A stretch of DNA of 64,000 bases from positions 172,422 to 236,421 of the forward strand of contig JACKMT010000005.1 in the NCBI GenBank assembly GCA_024235255.1, given 5' to 3'. This DNA is from Chromatiaceae bacterium (GTDB lineage: Bacteria > Pseudomonadota > Gammaproteobacteria > Chromatiales > Chromatiaceae). The notes under the pieces were generated by a model. That model made no database searches. It saw only the letters and a program-made list of their open reading frames with translations, and was not told where the DNA came from. Both the position numbers and the translations under genes were made by a program. Position 1 is the stretch's first letter, and each line of letters begins with the position of its first letter. Positions 9,026 through 17,166 of the stretch are shown here, piece by piece.

Positions 9026-9298
9026 ATGATGACGATATGTGTCAAGTGTCTGGTGTCTGGCAGAGTTCAAGGGGTATTTTTTCGCGCATCAACCCGCGAA
9101 CAGGCGCTCTCCCTCGGGATTACCGGCTATGCCCGCAATCTGGCGGACGGCAGGGTCGAGGTGATGGCTTGCGGTGAAAACAGCGCCGTCAGTCAGCTCA
9201 GGAATTGGCTCACTCGCGGGCCGGTTGCAGCGCAGGTAACCGCGGTTGCCTGCGAACCCCAAGAGACGCTTAGATACCAGAGTTTCACGGTTCAGTAG
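9026..9298 (+). CDS. acyP: Acylphosphatase
   Basis: A 90-residue cytoplasmic enzyme that hydrolyses acyl phosphates. Both catalytic residues are present: Arg20 in GRVQGVFFR and Asn38 in GYARNLADGRVEV. The length matches the family. The ATG follows the TAA of the TlpA-like gene without a gap. The C-terminal Y-x-S-F-x-V pattern typical of the family is visible as YQSFTV. Confidence 0.92.
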   Translation: MMTICVKCLVSGRVQGVFFRASTREQALSLGITGYARNLADGRVEVMACGENSAVSQLRNWLTRGPVAAQVTAVACEPQETLRYQSFTVQ

Positions 9299-9312
9299 CG
9301 TCCGGTCTGGAT

Positions 9313-10155
9313 TCAGTAACCGGCTATGCTCATGTCCAACTTCATTGGCATGCTCGAAAGGCGATGTATACCGGTATTTATGGATCCATCATGCTCCAGT
9401 TCAAGCCAGCGCAAGCCCGGCGGCAACTGGTCCAGACTGAACTGGTCGAGCTGCGGGGTGAACTGAATGCAGGTAGACGGGGCGCCCAGCAATCTGATAT
9501 GGCGTCGCACTCCTTCGTACGCCTGATGGATATGGCCCCAGATGATCGCCCTGACCTGGGGCGAGCGGTCTATGATTTGGAAGAAACTGGTAGGATTGTC
9601 CAGCGCCATCCGGTCCAACCACGCACTGCCGATCGGGAGCGGGTGGTGGTGCAGGCAGACCAGCGCGTGACAGTCCGGGTTACGGTCTAGGTTTCGCTCA
9701 AGTATCTCCAGTTGCCCAGCGTTGAGGTGTCCGCCCTCCCGGCCCGGTACGGTTGAATCGAGCATGATGATAATCCAGTTGCCGCGCCGCACGGCTTCCT
9801 GAATCTTGACAGAACTCCGATTCAGATGCTGGCGCATAACATCCGGGACATCGTGGTTTCCCGGCAGGCAGTAGACCGGCAGGTTCATGTTCTCGAAGCG
9901 GTCGCACATGCGGTTGTAACCGAGCGGACTGGCGTCGTGAACCAGATCACCGGTCGCCAGAATCAAGTCGGCATCGTTGAACTCTGCCTTAACCAGATCG
10001 AGTACTGAATCGAAGGTTGCGAGGGTGTTGAGCCCGGCAAGGGAGCGGCCCGGATTGGCATAAAGATGGCAGTCGGAGACCTGCACCACGCGCAGAGGAG
10101 ACTCCGGCAGTTGCTTTGGCTGAGGGTGCAGCGGGCTCAGGTTTTCGGGTTTCAT
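9313..10155 (-). CDS. cpdA: 3',5'-cyclic-AMP phosphodiesterase CpdA
   Basis: A calcineurin-type metallophosphoesterase of 280 residues. The metal-binding motifs appear in order: DCHLYAN (D-x-H), GDLVHD, GNHDVP, an internal CLHHHP and GHIHQAYEG. Length and motif spacing fit CpdA, which degrades cAMP and lowers CRP activity. It is divergent from oxyR. A cyclic-nucleotide-binding protein is encoded 17 kb away (27094), but there is no direct sign that the two are linked. Confidence 0.85.
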   Translation of the reverse strand: MKPENLSPLHPQPKQLPESPLRVVQVSDCHLYANPGRSLAGLNTLATFDSVLDLVKAEFNDADLILATGDLVHDASPLGYNRMCDRFENMNLPVYCLPGNHDVPDVMRQHLNRSSVKIQEAVRRGNWIIIMLDSTVPGREGGHLNAGQLEILERNLDRNPDCHALVCLHHHPLPIGSAWLDRMALDNPTSFFQIIDRSPQVRAIIWGHIHQAYEGVRRHIRLLGAPSTCIQFTPQLDQFSLDQLPPGLRWLELEHDGSINTGIHRLSSMPMKLDMSIAGY

Positions 10156-10309
10156 CGTTCGTGTTTACGATTCCCAAGGTCATCGTGCAATAGTATTGTA
10201 TTTTTAAATCGAGTTTTTAATACTTATTCACCTGATTCTCGCACCTGTTTGTGGACTGAATCACGCTTCTGGTATAGAGATTCTCAATATTGGGAAGTAA
10301 AGTCATCAA

Positions 10310-11263
10310 ATGACACTCAGCGAATTGCGCTATATCGTAGCCGTGGCCAGGGAGCGCCATTTCGGCAAAGCAGCGGAATATTGCTGTGTCAGCCAACCTA
10401 CGCTCAGTGTTGCGGTGAAGAAACTGGAGCAGGAGTTGGACTTGGTCTTATTCGAGCGCGGCCAGGGGGAGGTAACTGTTACTCCGGCGGGGCAGCGCAT
10501 CATCGTTCACGCTCAGCGGACGCTGGAGCAGGTGGAGCAGATCCGTGAAATGGCGCGCCAGGGCAAGGATCAACTCTCCAGTCCGTTGCGACTGGCGGCG
10601 ATCTACACCATCGGTCCCTATCTGTTTCCCGGGCTGGTTCCCCTCCTTTCCCGGCGCGCGCCGAAGATGCCGCTCTTTATCGAAGAGAACTACACCGCTG
10701 TGCTCTCCCAGCAGCTTAAGGCAGGCGAACAGGATGCCATCATTATCTCGCTCCCGTTTGATGAACCGGGGATTGAAATCCAGCCCCTCTATCGGGAGCC
10801 GTTTGTTATTCTGCTTCCCGCCGGCCATCCCTGGGCAAAAAAAAGTACGATAGATCTGGCAGAATTGAGCGATGAACGGGTCCTTTTACTCGGTGCCGGC
10901 CACTGCTTCCGGGATCAGGTTCTAGCTGCTTGTCCCGGTTGCCTGAAACCCTCATCCGGGGTGCAAGGAAATTTTGAGGGCGGCTCACTGGAGACCATGC
11001 GTTACATGGTCGCCAGCGGATTGGGTATCACCGTTCTGCCCCGCACTGCGGCCGGAATCAACAGCCTGCCCAATGAAATGCTGGTGACCCGCCCATTTAA
11101 TGGAGAAGCGCCGCAGCGTACAGTGGCGCTGGCCTGGAGGAAATCTTTCCCCCGTCCCCAAGCGATAGAGGTGCTGACGGAAGTGATTGCGGCTGCAGGC
11201 CTGGATGGCGTGACCAGCCTGCACAGCGGAGCGATAAAGTCGCAACCCGCGCTGACTCGGTAG
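10310..11263 (+). CDS. oxyR: Hydrogen-peroxide regulator OxyR (LysR family)
   Basis: A LysR-type activator of peroxide defence. The N-terminal helix-turn-helix is LRYIVAVARERHFGKAAEYC...SQPTLSVAVKKLE. The redox pair is exactly conserved: Cys199 in GAGHCFRDQ and Cys208 nine residues later, as in E. coli OxyR, so disulfide switching is expected. An extra Cys follows three residues later. No catalase or peroxiredoxin gene is adjacent, so its targets lie elsewhere. The gene converges with fabA and is divergent from cpdA over 154 bases, where autoregulation would be expected. Confidence 0.92.
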   Translation: MTLSELRYIVAVARERHFGKAAEYCCVSQPTLSVAVKKLEQELDLVLFERGQGEVTVTPAGQRIIVHAQRTLEQVEQIREMARQGKDQLSSPLRLAAIYTIGPYLFPGLVPLLSRRAPKMPLFIEENYTAVLSQQLKAGEQDAIIISLPFDEPGIEIQPLYREPFVILLPAGHPWAKKSTIDLAELSDERVLLLGAGHCFRDQVLAACPGCLKPSSGVQGNFEGGSLETMRYMVASGLGITVLPRTAAGINSLPNEMLVTRPFNGEAPQRTVALAWRKSFPRPQAIEVLTEVIAAAGLDGVTSLHSGAIKSQPALTR

Positions 11264-11273
11264 TCAAAGCGTC

Positions 11274-11789
11274 TCAGAAACTACTGGTGTTGGTAAACAG
11301 CCCCACGCGCAGATCCTTGGCGGTATAGATTACTCTGCCATCGACTTCGACCACCCCATCGGCGACGCCCAATACCAGTTTACGGCTGATGACGCGTTTC
11401 ATATCCAGCCGGTAGCTCACCAGGTTTGCACTGGGGAGCACCTGCCCGGTGAACTTCACTTCACCAACACCGAGGGCGCGCCCGTGGCCCGGGTTGCCGA
11501 TCCACGCCAGGAAGAAGCCGACGGCCTGCCACATGGCATCCAGTCCGAGACAACCGGGCATGACCGGGTCTCCCGGAAAGTGGCACTTAAAGAACCAGAG
11601 GTCAGGGTTGATATCCAGTTCCGCATGTATCCAGCCCTTGCCAAAGGCGCCTCCGGTATCGCCCATTTTAACCACACGATCCATCATCAACATGTTGGGC
11701 ACCGGCAGTTGGGCATTGCCCGGTCCAAACATGCGGCCGTAGCCGCACTCCAAAAGCTCTTCTCTGGTAAAACTCTGCTCTTTTGCCAT
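11274..11789 (-). CDS. fabA: 3-hydroxydecanoyl-ACP dehydratase/isomerase
   Basis: Makes the cis-3 double bond for unsaturated fatty acids. The 171-residue protein has the hot-dog catalytic residues at the same positions as E. coli FabA: His70 in KCHFPGDPVMPG and Asp84 in LGLDAMWQ. FabB, which usually follows fabA, is not next to it here. The gene ends 10 bases from the oxyR stop and lies 30 bases downstream of proS on the same strand. Confidence 0.95.
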   Translation of the reverse strand: MAKEQSFTREELLECGYGRMFGPGNAQLPVPNMLMMDRVVKMGDTGGAFGKGWIHAELDINPDLWFFKCHFPGDPVMPGCLGLDAMWQAVGFFLAWIGNPGHGRALGVGEVKFTGQVLPSANLVSYRLDMKRVISRKLVLGVADGVVEVDGRVIYTAKDLRVGLFTNTSSF

Positions 11790-11819
11790 CGCTATCTGTT
11801 ATTCCTGAATGCAGCGGGA

Positions 11820-13541
11820 TTATTCCGATCTCAGTTTCTCTTGCAGCAGAGAAATAATCCGGTCCAGCTCGACCAAACTGTTTTCGCTGTCGGCACGCGC
11901 ACGGTACTCAACCTGCCCCTGATCCAGGCCCCGCTCTCCAATCACCACCCGATGGGGAATGCCGATCAGTTCCATATCCGCAAACATGACACCAGGGCGC
12001 ACATCCCGGTCGTCCAGCAGGACCTCCAGTCCGGCGTCGGTCATCTCCGAGTAGAGGCGCTCGACCGCTTCTTTGACGCGCAAGGATTTATCCATCCTCA
12101 TCGGCAACAGTGCAACCTGAAACGGTGCGATGGAGGCCGGCCAGATAATACCGCGCTGGTCGTGACTTTGTTCAATGGCGGCGGCTACCACCCGCGATAC
12201 GCCTATACCGTAACAACCCATCGTCATGATCTGGGCGCGGCCCGCTGCATCCAGCACGCTGGCCTGCATGGCATCGCTGTATTTGCGGCCCAACTGGAAA
12301 ATGTGACCGACCTCGATGCCGCGGGCGATGGTCAGTGTTCCTTTGCCGTCCGGGCTTGGATCGCCCTCCATGACGGTGCGCAGATCCGCGACCCGGGGAA
12401 GCGGAAGATCGCGTCCCCAATTTATGCCGAAATAGTGTTTGCCGTTGATGTTGGCGCCGGCGCTGAAGTTTGCCAGCGCTGCGACGCTGCGGTCCGCGAT
12501 GCATGGGATGGGCAGGTTAAGCGGACCCAGCGAGCCGGGACCTGCACCGATTGCGCGCTCAATCTCGTGATCGGCGGCAAAACGCAGCGGTGAGGCCACT
12601 TCAGGCAGATTGTCCGCTTTTATTTCATTCAATTCGTGATCGCCCCGCACCAGCAGTGCGATCAATGCGGAATCCCCCCCTTCGGCAGCTGCGACCACCA
12701 GCGTTTTTACGGTCTGTTCTATCGGCTGCTGAAACTGCTCGACCAAATCCCGGATCGTCTTAGCGTCGGGCGTAGTGACAATCCGCAGCGCCTCCAACGC
12801 CGCAGGTTGTTGGGTGGGCGGTGCGAGCGCTTCCGCTTTTTCCACGTTGGCTGCGTAGTCGCTTTCGGAGGAGAAGGCGATGGCATCCTCGCCTGAGTCG
12901 GCCATCACATGGAATTCATGGGAGGAGCTCCCGCCGATGGCGCCGCTGTCCGCCTGCACTGCGCGGAATTGCAGGCCGCAGCGGGTGAATATGCGCGAGT
13001 AGGTGTCGTGCATCAGATCGTAGGTCTGCTGCAGCGAGGCCTGGTCCAGGTGGAATGAATAGGCGTCCTTCATCAGGAACTCCCGCGCCCGCATGACACC
13101 GAAACGGGGGCGGATTTCGTCCCTGAACTTCATCTGTATCTGGTAGAAATTGATGGGCAGCTGTCTGTAGCTGTGCAGTTCGTTACGTGCCAGTTCGGTG
13201 ATGATCTCCTCGTGGGTGGGACCAAAGCAGAAGTCGCGCTGATGACGGTCGGACAGACGCAGCAGTTCCGGGCCGTACTGCTCCCAGCGTCCCGACTCCT
13301 GCCACAACTCCGCCGGTTGCACCGCCGGCATCAGCACCTCAAGGGCGCCCGCCCGGTCCATCTCTTCACGGATGATCCTCTCCACTTTTTTCAGTACTCT
13401 CAGGCCGAGCGGCAGCCAGGTATATAAACCAGCGGCGAGTTTTCTGATGAGGCCGGCGCGCAGCATAAGCTGGTGGCTGGCGATTTCAGCGTCAGCAGGG
13501 GTCTCTTTGAGAGTCTGAAGTGGAAATTGAGATGTACGCAT
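11820..13541 (-). CDS. proS: Prolyl-tRNA synthetase
   Basis: A class II aminoacyl-tRNA synthetase of the bacterial type with an editing insertion. The start at 13541 (MRTSQFPLQTLKETPADAE) aligns with the E. coli N-terminus and gives 573 residues, close to the E. coli enzyme; an upstream in-frame ATG at 13610 would add an atypical 23 residues. Motif 2 (FRDEIRPRFGVMRAREFLMKDAYSF) and motif 3 (GCYGIGVSRVVAAAIEQ) are present, with the editing domain between about residues 225 and 405. It edits mischarged Ala-tRNA(Pro). Confidence 0.97.
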   Translation of the reverse strand: MRTSQFPLQTLKETPADAEIASHQLMLRAGLIRKLAAGLYTWLPLGLRVLKKVERIIREEMDRAGALEVLMPAVQPAELWQESGRWEQYGPELLRLSDRHQRDFCFGPTHEEIITELARNELHSYRQLPINFYQIQMKFRDEIRPRFGVMRAREFLMKDAYSFHLDQASLQQTYDLMHDTYSRIFTRCGLQFRAVQADSGAIGGSSSHEFHVMADSGEDAIAFSSESDYAANVEKAEALAPPTQQPAALEALRIVTTPDAKTIRDLVEQFQQPIEQTVKTLVVAAAEGGDSALIALLVRGDHELNEIKADNLPEVASPLRFAADHEIERAIGAGPGSLGPLNLPIPCIADRSVAALANFSAGANINGKHYFGINWGRDLPLPRVADLRTVMEGDPSPDGKGTLTIARGIEVGHIFQLGRKYSDAMQASVLDAAGRAQIMTMGCYGIGVSRVVAAAIEQSHDQRGIIWPASIAPFQVALLPMRMDKSLRVKEAVERLYSEMTDAGLEVLLDDRDVRPGVMFADMELIGIPHRVVIGERGLDQGQVEYRARADSENSLVELDRIISLLQEKLRSE

Positions 13542-13685
13542 CGAAGTCCGGAGAGTTGAGGCCAAACGCAGTATTCTATCCTGGTTGCAGATCGATTTGT
13601 ATGTGAACACACCGGGTTGCCTGTTGAAAATACCCTTAGGTTCAAGATTTTTAGTTGTTGGGACGCTATTCGGAGATGAATTCGG

Positions 13686-14420
13686 ATGCGTTCAGGGCAT
13701 GATTGCATTGACCATTTCCCCCAATTTCCGGTGAGGCTCAGGGATATTGCTATCAAGAGAAGAAGCTGGTCATGTGTAGCACGCGGTTTGCTCTGGCTAC
13801 TGATAGCGCTGTGGCTGGGGTTCGTAGTTGCCGGTGATCCGGAGGCGGATTCCGGCCTTATACCCTGGGTTAAAGAACGCTATGGTGAAGCGGCCGCTGA
13901 GCGGGTATCTGCCTGGCGGCAATTGATGTCGGGTAATCTAAACAGAGATGAGTGGAGCAAGTTGGTTTTAGTCAATGACTTCTTTAACCGCTTGAGGTTC
14001 AGCACCGATTTCAAACTCTGGGGAAAGGAGGATTACTGGGCAACGCCGGTGGAGGCGTTGGGCAAGGGCGGAGCCGATTGCGAGGATTACTCCATCGCCA
14101 AGTACTTTACCCTGCGCGAACTGGGCGTCCCGGATGATAAGCTGCGCATCATGTACGTCAAAGCTTTAGAGCTCGATCAGGCGCACATGGTGCTTGCCTA
14201 CTATAAAAAACCTGGCTCAATTCCGGTGTTACTGGACAATATCGACAAAGCGATAGTGCCAGCCGATCAGCGCCCTGACCTGGCGCCGGTCTACAGCTTT
14301 AACGCCAACGATTTGTGGTTGGCCAAGCGCCGGGGAAGGGGAGAGCATGTCGGCACCTCCGACCGCATAGGCTTGTGGCGTGACCTGCGCAAGCGAATGG
14401 AGATTGAGGGAGAGCAATGA
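13686..14420 (+). CDS. lapG: LapG-like transglutaminase-type periplasmic protease
   Basis: A periplasmic cysteine protease of the bacterial transglutaminase-like (BTLCP) family. In the LapG/LapD system LapG cleaves the N-terminus of a large RTX adhesin to release biofilm cells. One membrane-signal segment lies at about residues 34-48. The catalytic triad is visible as Cys132 in GADCEDY, His167 in QAHMVLAYY and Asp184 in LLDNIDKA, with spacing like that of Pseudomonas LapG. It is 40 bases upstream of lapD. No adhesin substrate or type I secretion gene is in the window. An alternative GTG start at 13731 would shorten the N-terminus. Confidence 0.87.
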   Translation: MRSGHDCIDHFPQFPVRLRDIAIKRRSWSCVARGLLWLLIALWLGFVVAGDPEADSGLIPWVKERYGEAAAERVSAWRQLMSGNLNRDEWSKLVLVNDFFNRLRFSTDFKLWGKEDYWATPVEALGKGGADCEDYSIAKYFTLRELGVPDDKLRIMYVKALELDQAHMVLAYYKKPGSIPVLLDNIDKAIVPADQRPDLAPVYSFNANDLWLAKRRGRGEHVGTSDRIGLWRDLRKRMEIEGEQ

Positions 14421-14460
14421 CCGTTATCTTTACCGAAAAAACCTGTAGCGGAGCGGCACC

Positions 14461-16413
14461 ATGACGCTCTCCAGACAGCTGGTATTACTGCTGCTCGTGC
14501 TGCTTCTGATGGTGATAACCGGGACTTTCCTGATCAGTGCCCGCAATAGCCAGCTGTATCTGGAAGAGCAGCTTGCTTCGCATGCCCAGGACGCTGCCAC
14601 TTCACTTGGCCTGTCGCTCTCCCAATCGCTTGCCGACAATGACCGGGCCACCATTGAGTCGATGACCGATGCGATGTTCGACCGTGGTTTCTATCGCCAG
14701 ATCCGGATTGAAGATAACGACGGCGGCGTGATCTTGGAGCGTAAGTTGGAGGTCACCATCGAAGGGGTCCCCGATTGGTTCGTTAACTATCTGGCGCTTG
14801 AGACACCTGAAGGTGACGCGGCGGTCATGGCCGGTTGGCGGCAGACGGGTGTTGTCCGGGTGAGCAGTCATCCCGGATACGCCTATGCCCAATTGTGGCG
14901 CAATATCAGCGACATGTTCCGCTGGTTTCTATTGAGTGCGCTACTGGTCTCACTGCTGGGAGTGATATTACTCCGCTGGTTGTTGCAGCCTCTGCGCGAT
15001 ATCGAGTGGCAGGCGGATGCGATCTGTCAGCGCGATTTTCCGGTGCTCGAACCACTCCCAAAGACCCGTGATCTACGCCTCATAGTCGAGGCCATGAACC
15101 GGCTTTCCAGCCGGGTAAAGTTAATGCTCCGGGAATCTGAGCAGCTGGCCGCCGGCTTGCGCCGCCAGGCTTACCAGCATCCGGTAACGGGGCTCAGCAA
15201 TCGCCGTCACTTCAAGAACACGCTGGCCAATCTGATAGATTCGCCGGAGGAGTTCGCTTCCGGGATATTGGCTCTGATCCAGCTGCAGGAGTTCAAAAAG
15301 TATAACGACAGCAACGGGTTTGCCGCCGGAGACGAACTGCTGCGCGATATCGCCAAGGTGTTGGGCGAATGCACAAAGGGTATCCCACACCATGTACTGG
15401 CCCATCTGGGCGGCGCCAATTTTGCACTGTTGGCGCAGGACTACACCCAGCAGCAGGGGTCGGCGCTTGGTGCAAAGCTCACTGCTGCGCTGTCGCAGTT
15501 GGGTGGCATGGACGATTTGCAGGCGCCGGGCCCGGCACATGTCGGATTGGCGCATTTCAATGGGGTGGATTCTCCAATGGCGCTGCTTGCCAGAGCGGAC
15601 ATGGCGCTGCAGGCGGCACGTTCCGCAGGCCCGGGAGGTTGGCATCTGATGAACGCCAAGGGCGCCAGCACGGTGCCGGTGAAAACCGCCTCCGAGTGGC
15701 GCGTATTCATCGAGCAGTGCTTGGCGATGGACCGTCTGCGACTGTATACCCAGCCGGTGCTTAGTTGCCCACAACGGAATCTACTGCACGAAGAGGTGCT
15801 GGTGCGACTGCTTGACACGACCGCCAGTGGAGCAGAGGTGGTGCTGACAGCGGGCATTTTTATGCCGCAGGCAGAGCGCGCCGGACTGACCGCCGAAATC
15901 GACCGGGCGGTGGTATCACAGGTGTTGGCCAGACTCTCGAACGAGATGGGGAGGCGATACGCCGTCAACCTCTCCCCGCACTCCCTCAGGACTCCGGGAT
16001 TTCTCGACTGGCTGGAACACCAGCTGCGCATCCATCAGAGTGTTGCCGGAAACCTCATTTTCGAAATGGCCGAGTTCGGCGCGGTCTCCATCATGGATGA
16101 GGTGCACTGCCTGATCCAACTGCTGGAGCGCAACAGATGCCAGTTTTCACTGGATCACTTCGGACGGGGATTCAGCTCGTTCGGGCATCTGCAATCGCTC
16201 AAGGCGGACTATCTGAAGGTGGATGGCAGTTATATGCGGTCGCTGGGAAAAAACCGGGACAACCAGTTTTTTCTGCACTCCCTGACAAAAATCGCCCACG
16301 GCCTGGGTATTCAGGTGATCGCCGAATCGATCGAGTCGGAAGCGCAGTGGGACCTGCTGTCAACGATGAATATCGATGGTGCCCAAGGCTATTTTATCGG
16401 GCGCCCGGGATAG
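14461..16413 (+). CDS. lapD: LapD-like c-di-GMP receptor (degenerate GGDEF-EAL)
   Basis: An inner-membrane signalling protein of 650 residues: membrane helix (about 7-26), periplasmic LapD/MoxY-type domain (to about 150), second helix (about 153-172), HAMP, GGDEF-like and EAL-like domains. The GGDEF signature is GGANF (317-321), so cyclase activity is unlikely. The EAL domain keeps E-V-L-V-R (445-449) and QGYFIGRP but has DHFGRG where active phosphodiesterases have DDFGTG. This is the pattern expected of LapD, which binds c-di-GMP with its EAL domain and sequesters LapG. Placement directly after lapG supports it. Confidence 0.88.
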   Translation: MTLSRQLVLLLLVLLLMVITGTFLISARNSQLYLEEQLASHAQDAATSLGLSLSQSLADNDRATIESMTDAMFDRGFYRQIRIEDNDGGVILERKLEVTIEGVPDWFVNYLALETPEGDAAVMAGWRQTGVVRVSSHPGYAYAQLWRNISDMFRWFLLSALLVSLLGVILLRWLLQPLRDIEWQADAICQRDFPVLEPLPKTRDLRLIVEAMNRLSSRVKLMLRESEQLAAGLRRQAYQHPVTGLSNRRHFKNTLANLIDSPEEFASGILALIQLQEFKKYNDSNGFAAGDELLRDIAKVLGECTKGIPHHVLAHLGGANFALLAQDYTQQQGSALGAKLTAALSQLGGMDDLQAPGPAHVGLAHFNGVDSPMALLARADMALQAARSAGPGGWHLMNAKGASTVPVKTASEWRVFIEQCLAMDRLRLYTQPVLSCPQRNLLHEEVLVRLLDTTASGAEVVLTAGIFMPQAERAGLTAEIDRAVVSQVLARLSNEMGRRYAVNLSPHSLRTPGFLDWLEHQLRIHQSVAGNLIFEMAEFGAVSIMDEVHCLIQLLERNRCQFSLDHFGRGFSSFGHLQSLKADYLKVDGSYMRSLGKNRDNQFFLHSLTKIAHGLGIQVIAESIESEAQWDLLSTMNIDGAQGYFIGRPG

Positions 16414-16418
16414 GCCGG

Positions 16419-16874
16419 TTACTGTTCGCAGTACTTGCTCTGCATCTCACGCGCTTTGACTAATCGCTCCTCACGCTCTTCGGCAGAGATGCGCTGGAGC
16501 TTGCCGTCTGCCGTTTTTATCAGTTTTCGTCGGGAAAACTCCAACTCCTCAATCGTGCGCTGCGCTATCTCGCAGTTTTTCTTCTTATCCTGCGTTCTTG
16601 CGGCGCTTTCTGAATCAGCGGTTGCCTGCTCTTTGATTATGTCGCGTCTGTCCCGCATCTTCCTCCAGTCCTGATTCACCTCTTTCCAAGCCTCCTTCTC
16701 TGTAACCGGTGGAGGGGGTGGTGCTGGCATCTGCTCTCGCTGGATATCGGCAGGGGGTGGCACCTGCGAGTAAACGGTGACCCCGTTCTCGTCAACCCAG
16801 CGGTAAACACCGGCTTGCAGGGTTGCCGGAAGCAGCAAGCTGGTGATCACCAGCAATAAACGACGTGGCGACAT
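16419..16874 (-). CDS. DUF4124 domain-containing protein
   Basis: A 151-residue exported protein. The signal peptide (residues 4-21) is followed by GVYRWVDENGVTVYSQVPP, the DUF4124 core, then a proline-rich linker and a charged, probably coiled-coil C-terminus rich in Lys, Arg and Glu. Function unknown. It converges on lapD with 5 bases between stop codons. Confidence 0.78.
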   Translation of the reverse strand: MSPRRLLLVITSLLLPATLQAGVYRWVDENGVTVYSQVPPPADIQREQMPAPPPPPVTEKEAWKEVNQDWRKMRDRRDIIKEQATADSESAARTQDKKKNCEIAQRTIEELEFSRRKLIKTADGKLQRISAEEREERLVKAREMQSKYCEQ

Positions 16875-17051
16875 GGTGGTTAACTTCCTAATGCATGATT
16901 TTCGATTATGCGATAAGGCGCATGCCCGTTCAATCTATCAGCCTGATTGTCATCGGGAAACAGATTCTTTTTTCAATGAATAACATACGGTTGTTTGAGC
17001 CTTGTTTGGCGCCAATTTTCAGTGTTAAAGCGCTTTTCATCGCTCTCCTGC

Positions 17052-17080
17052 TTGACCTCTTCATACAATATTAGTAATTT
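17052..17080 (+). promoter_or_regulatory. Possible sigma-70 promoter of the ilv operon
   Basis: TTGACC (17052-17057) and TAATTT (17075-17080) are separated by 17 bases, 87 bases upstream of the ilvI start. The -10 match is weak. No leader peptide rich in Ile, Val or Leu codons and no attenuator hairpin were found in the 290-base spacer. Confidence 0.3.
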
Positions 17081-17166
17081 GCGGTGTTTCTGTAATTTAT
17101 CCCTATTTACATAACTGGCGCGTAACTGGGCAGGTTCAGCGGCTCAGTGGGTGGGAGGTTGTTGTC

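Noticed and set aside
17081..17166. Attenuator or leader peptide for the ilv operon
   Set aside because: No run of Ile, Leu or Val codons and no alternative hairpins were found.
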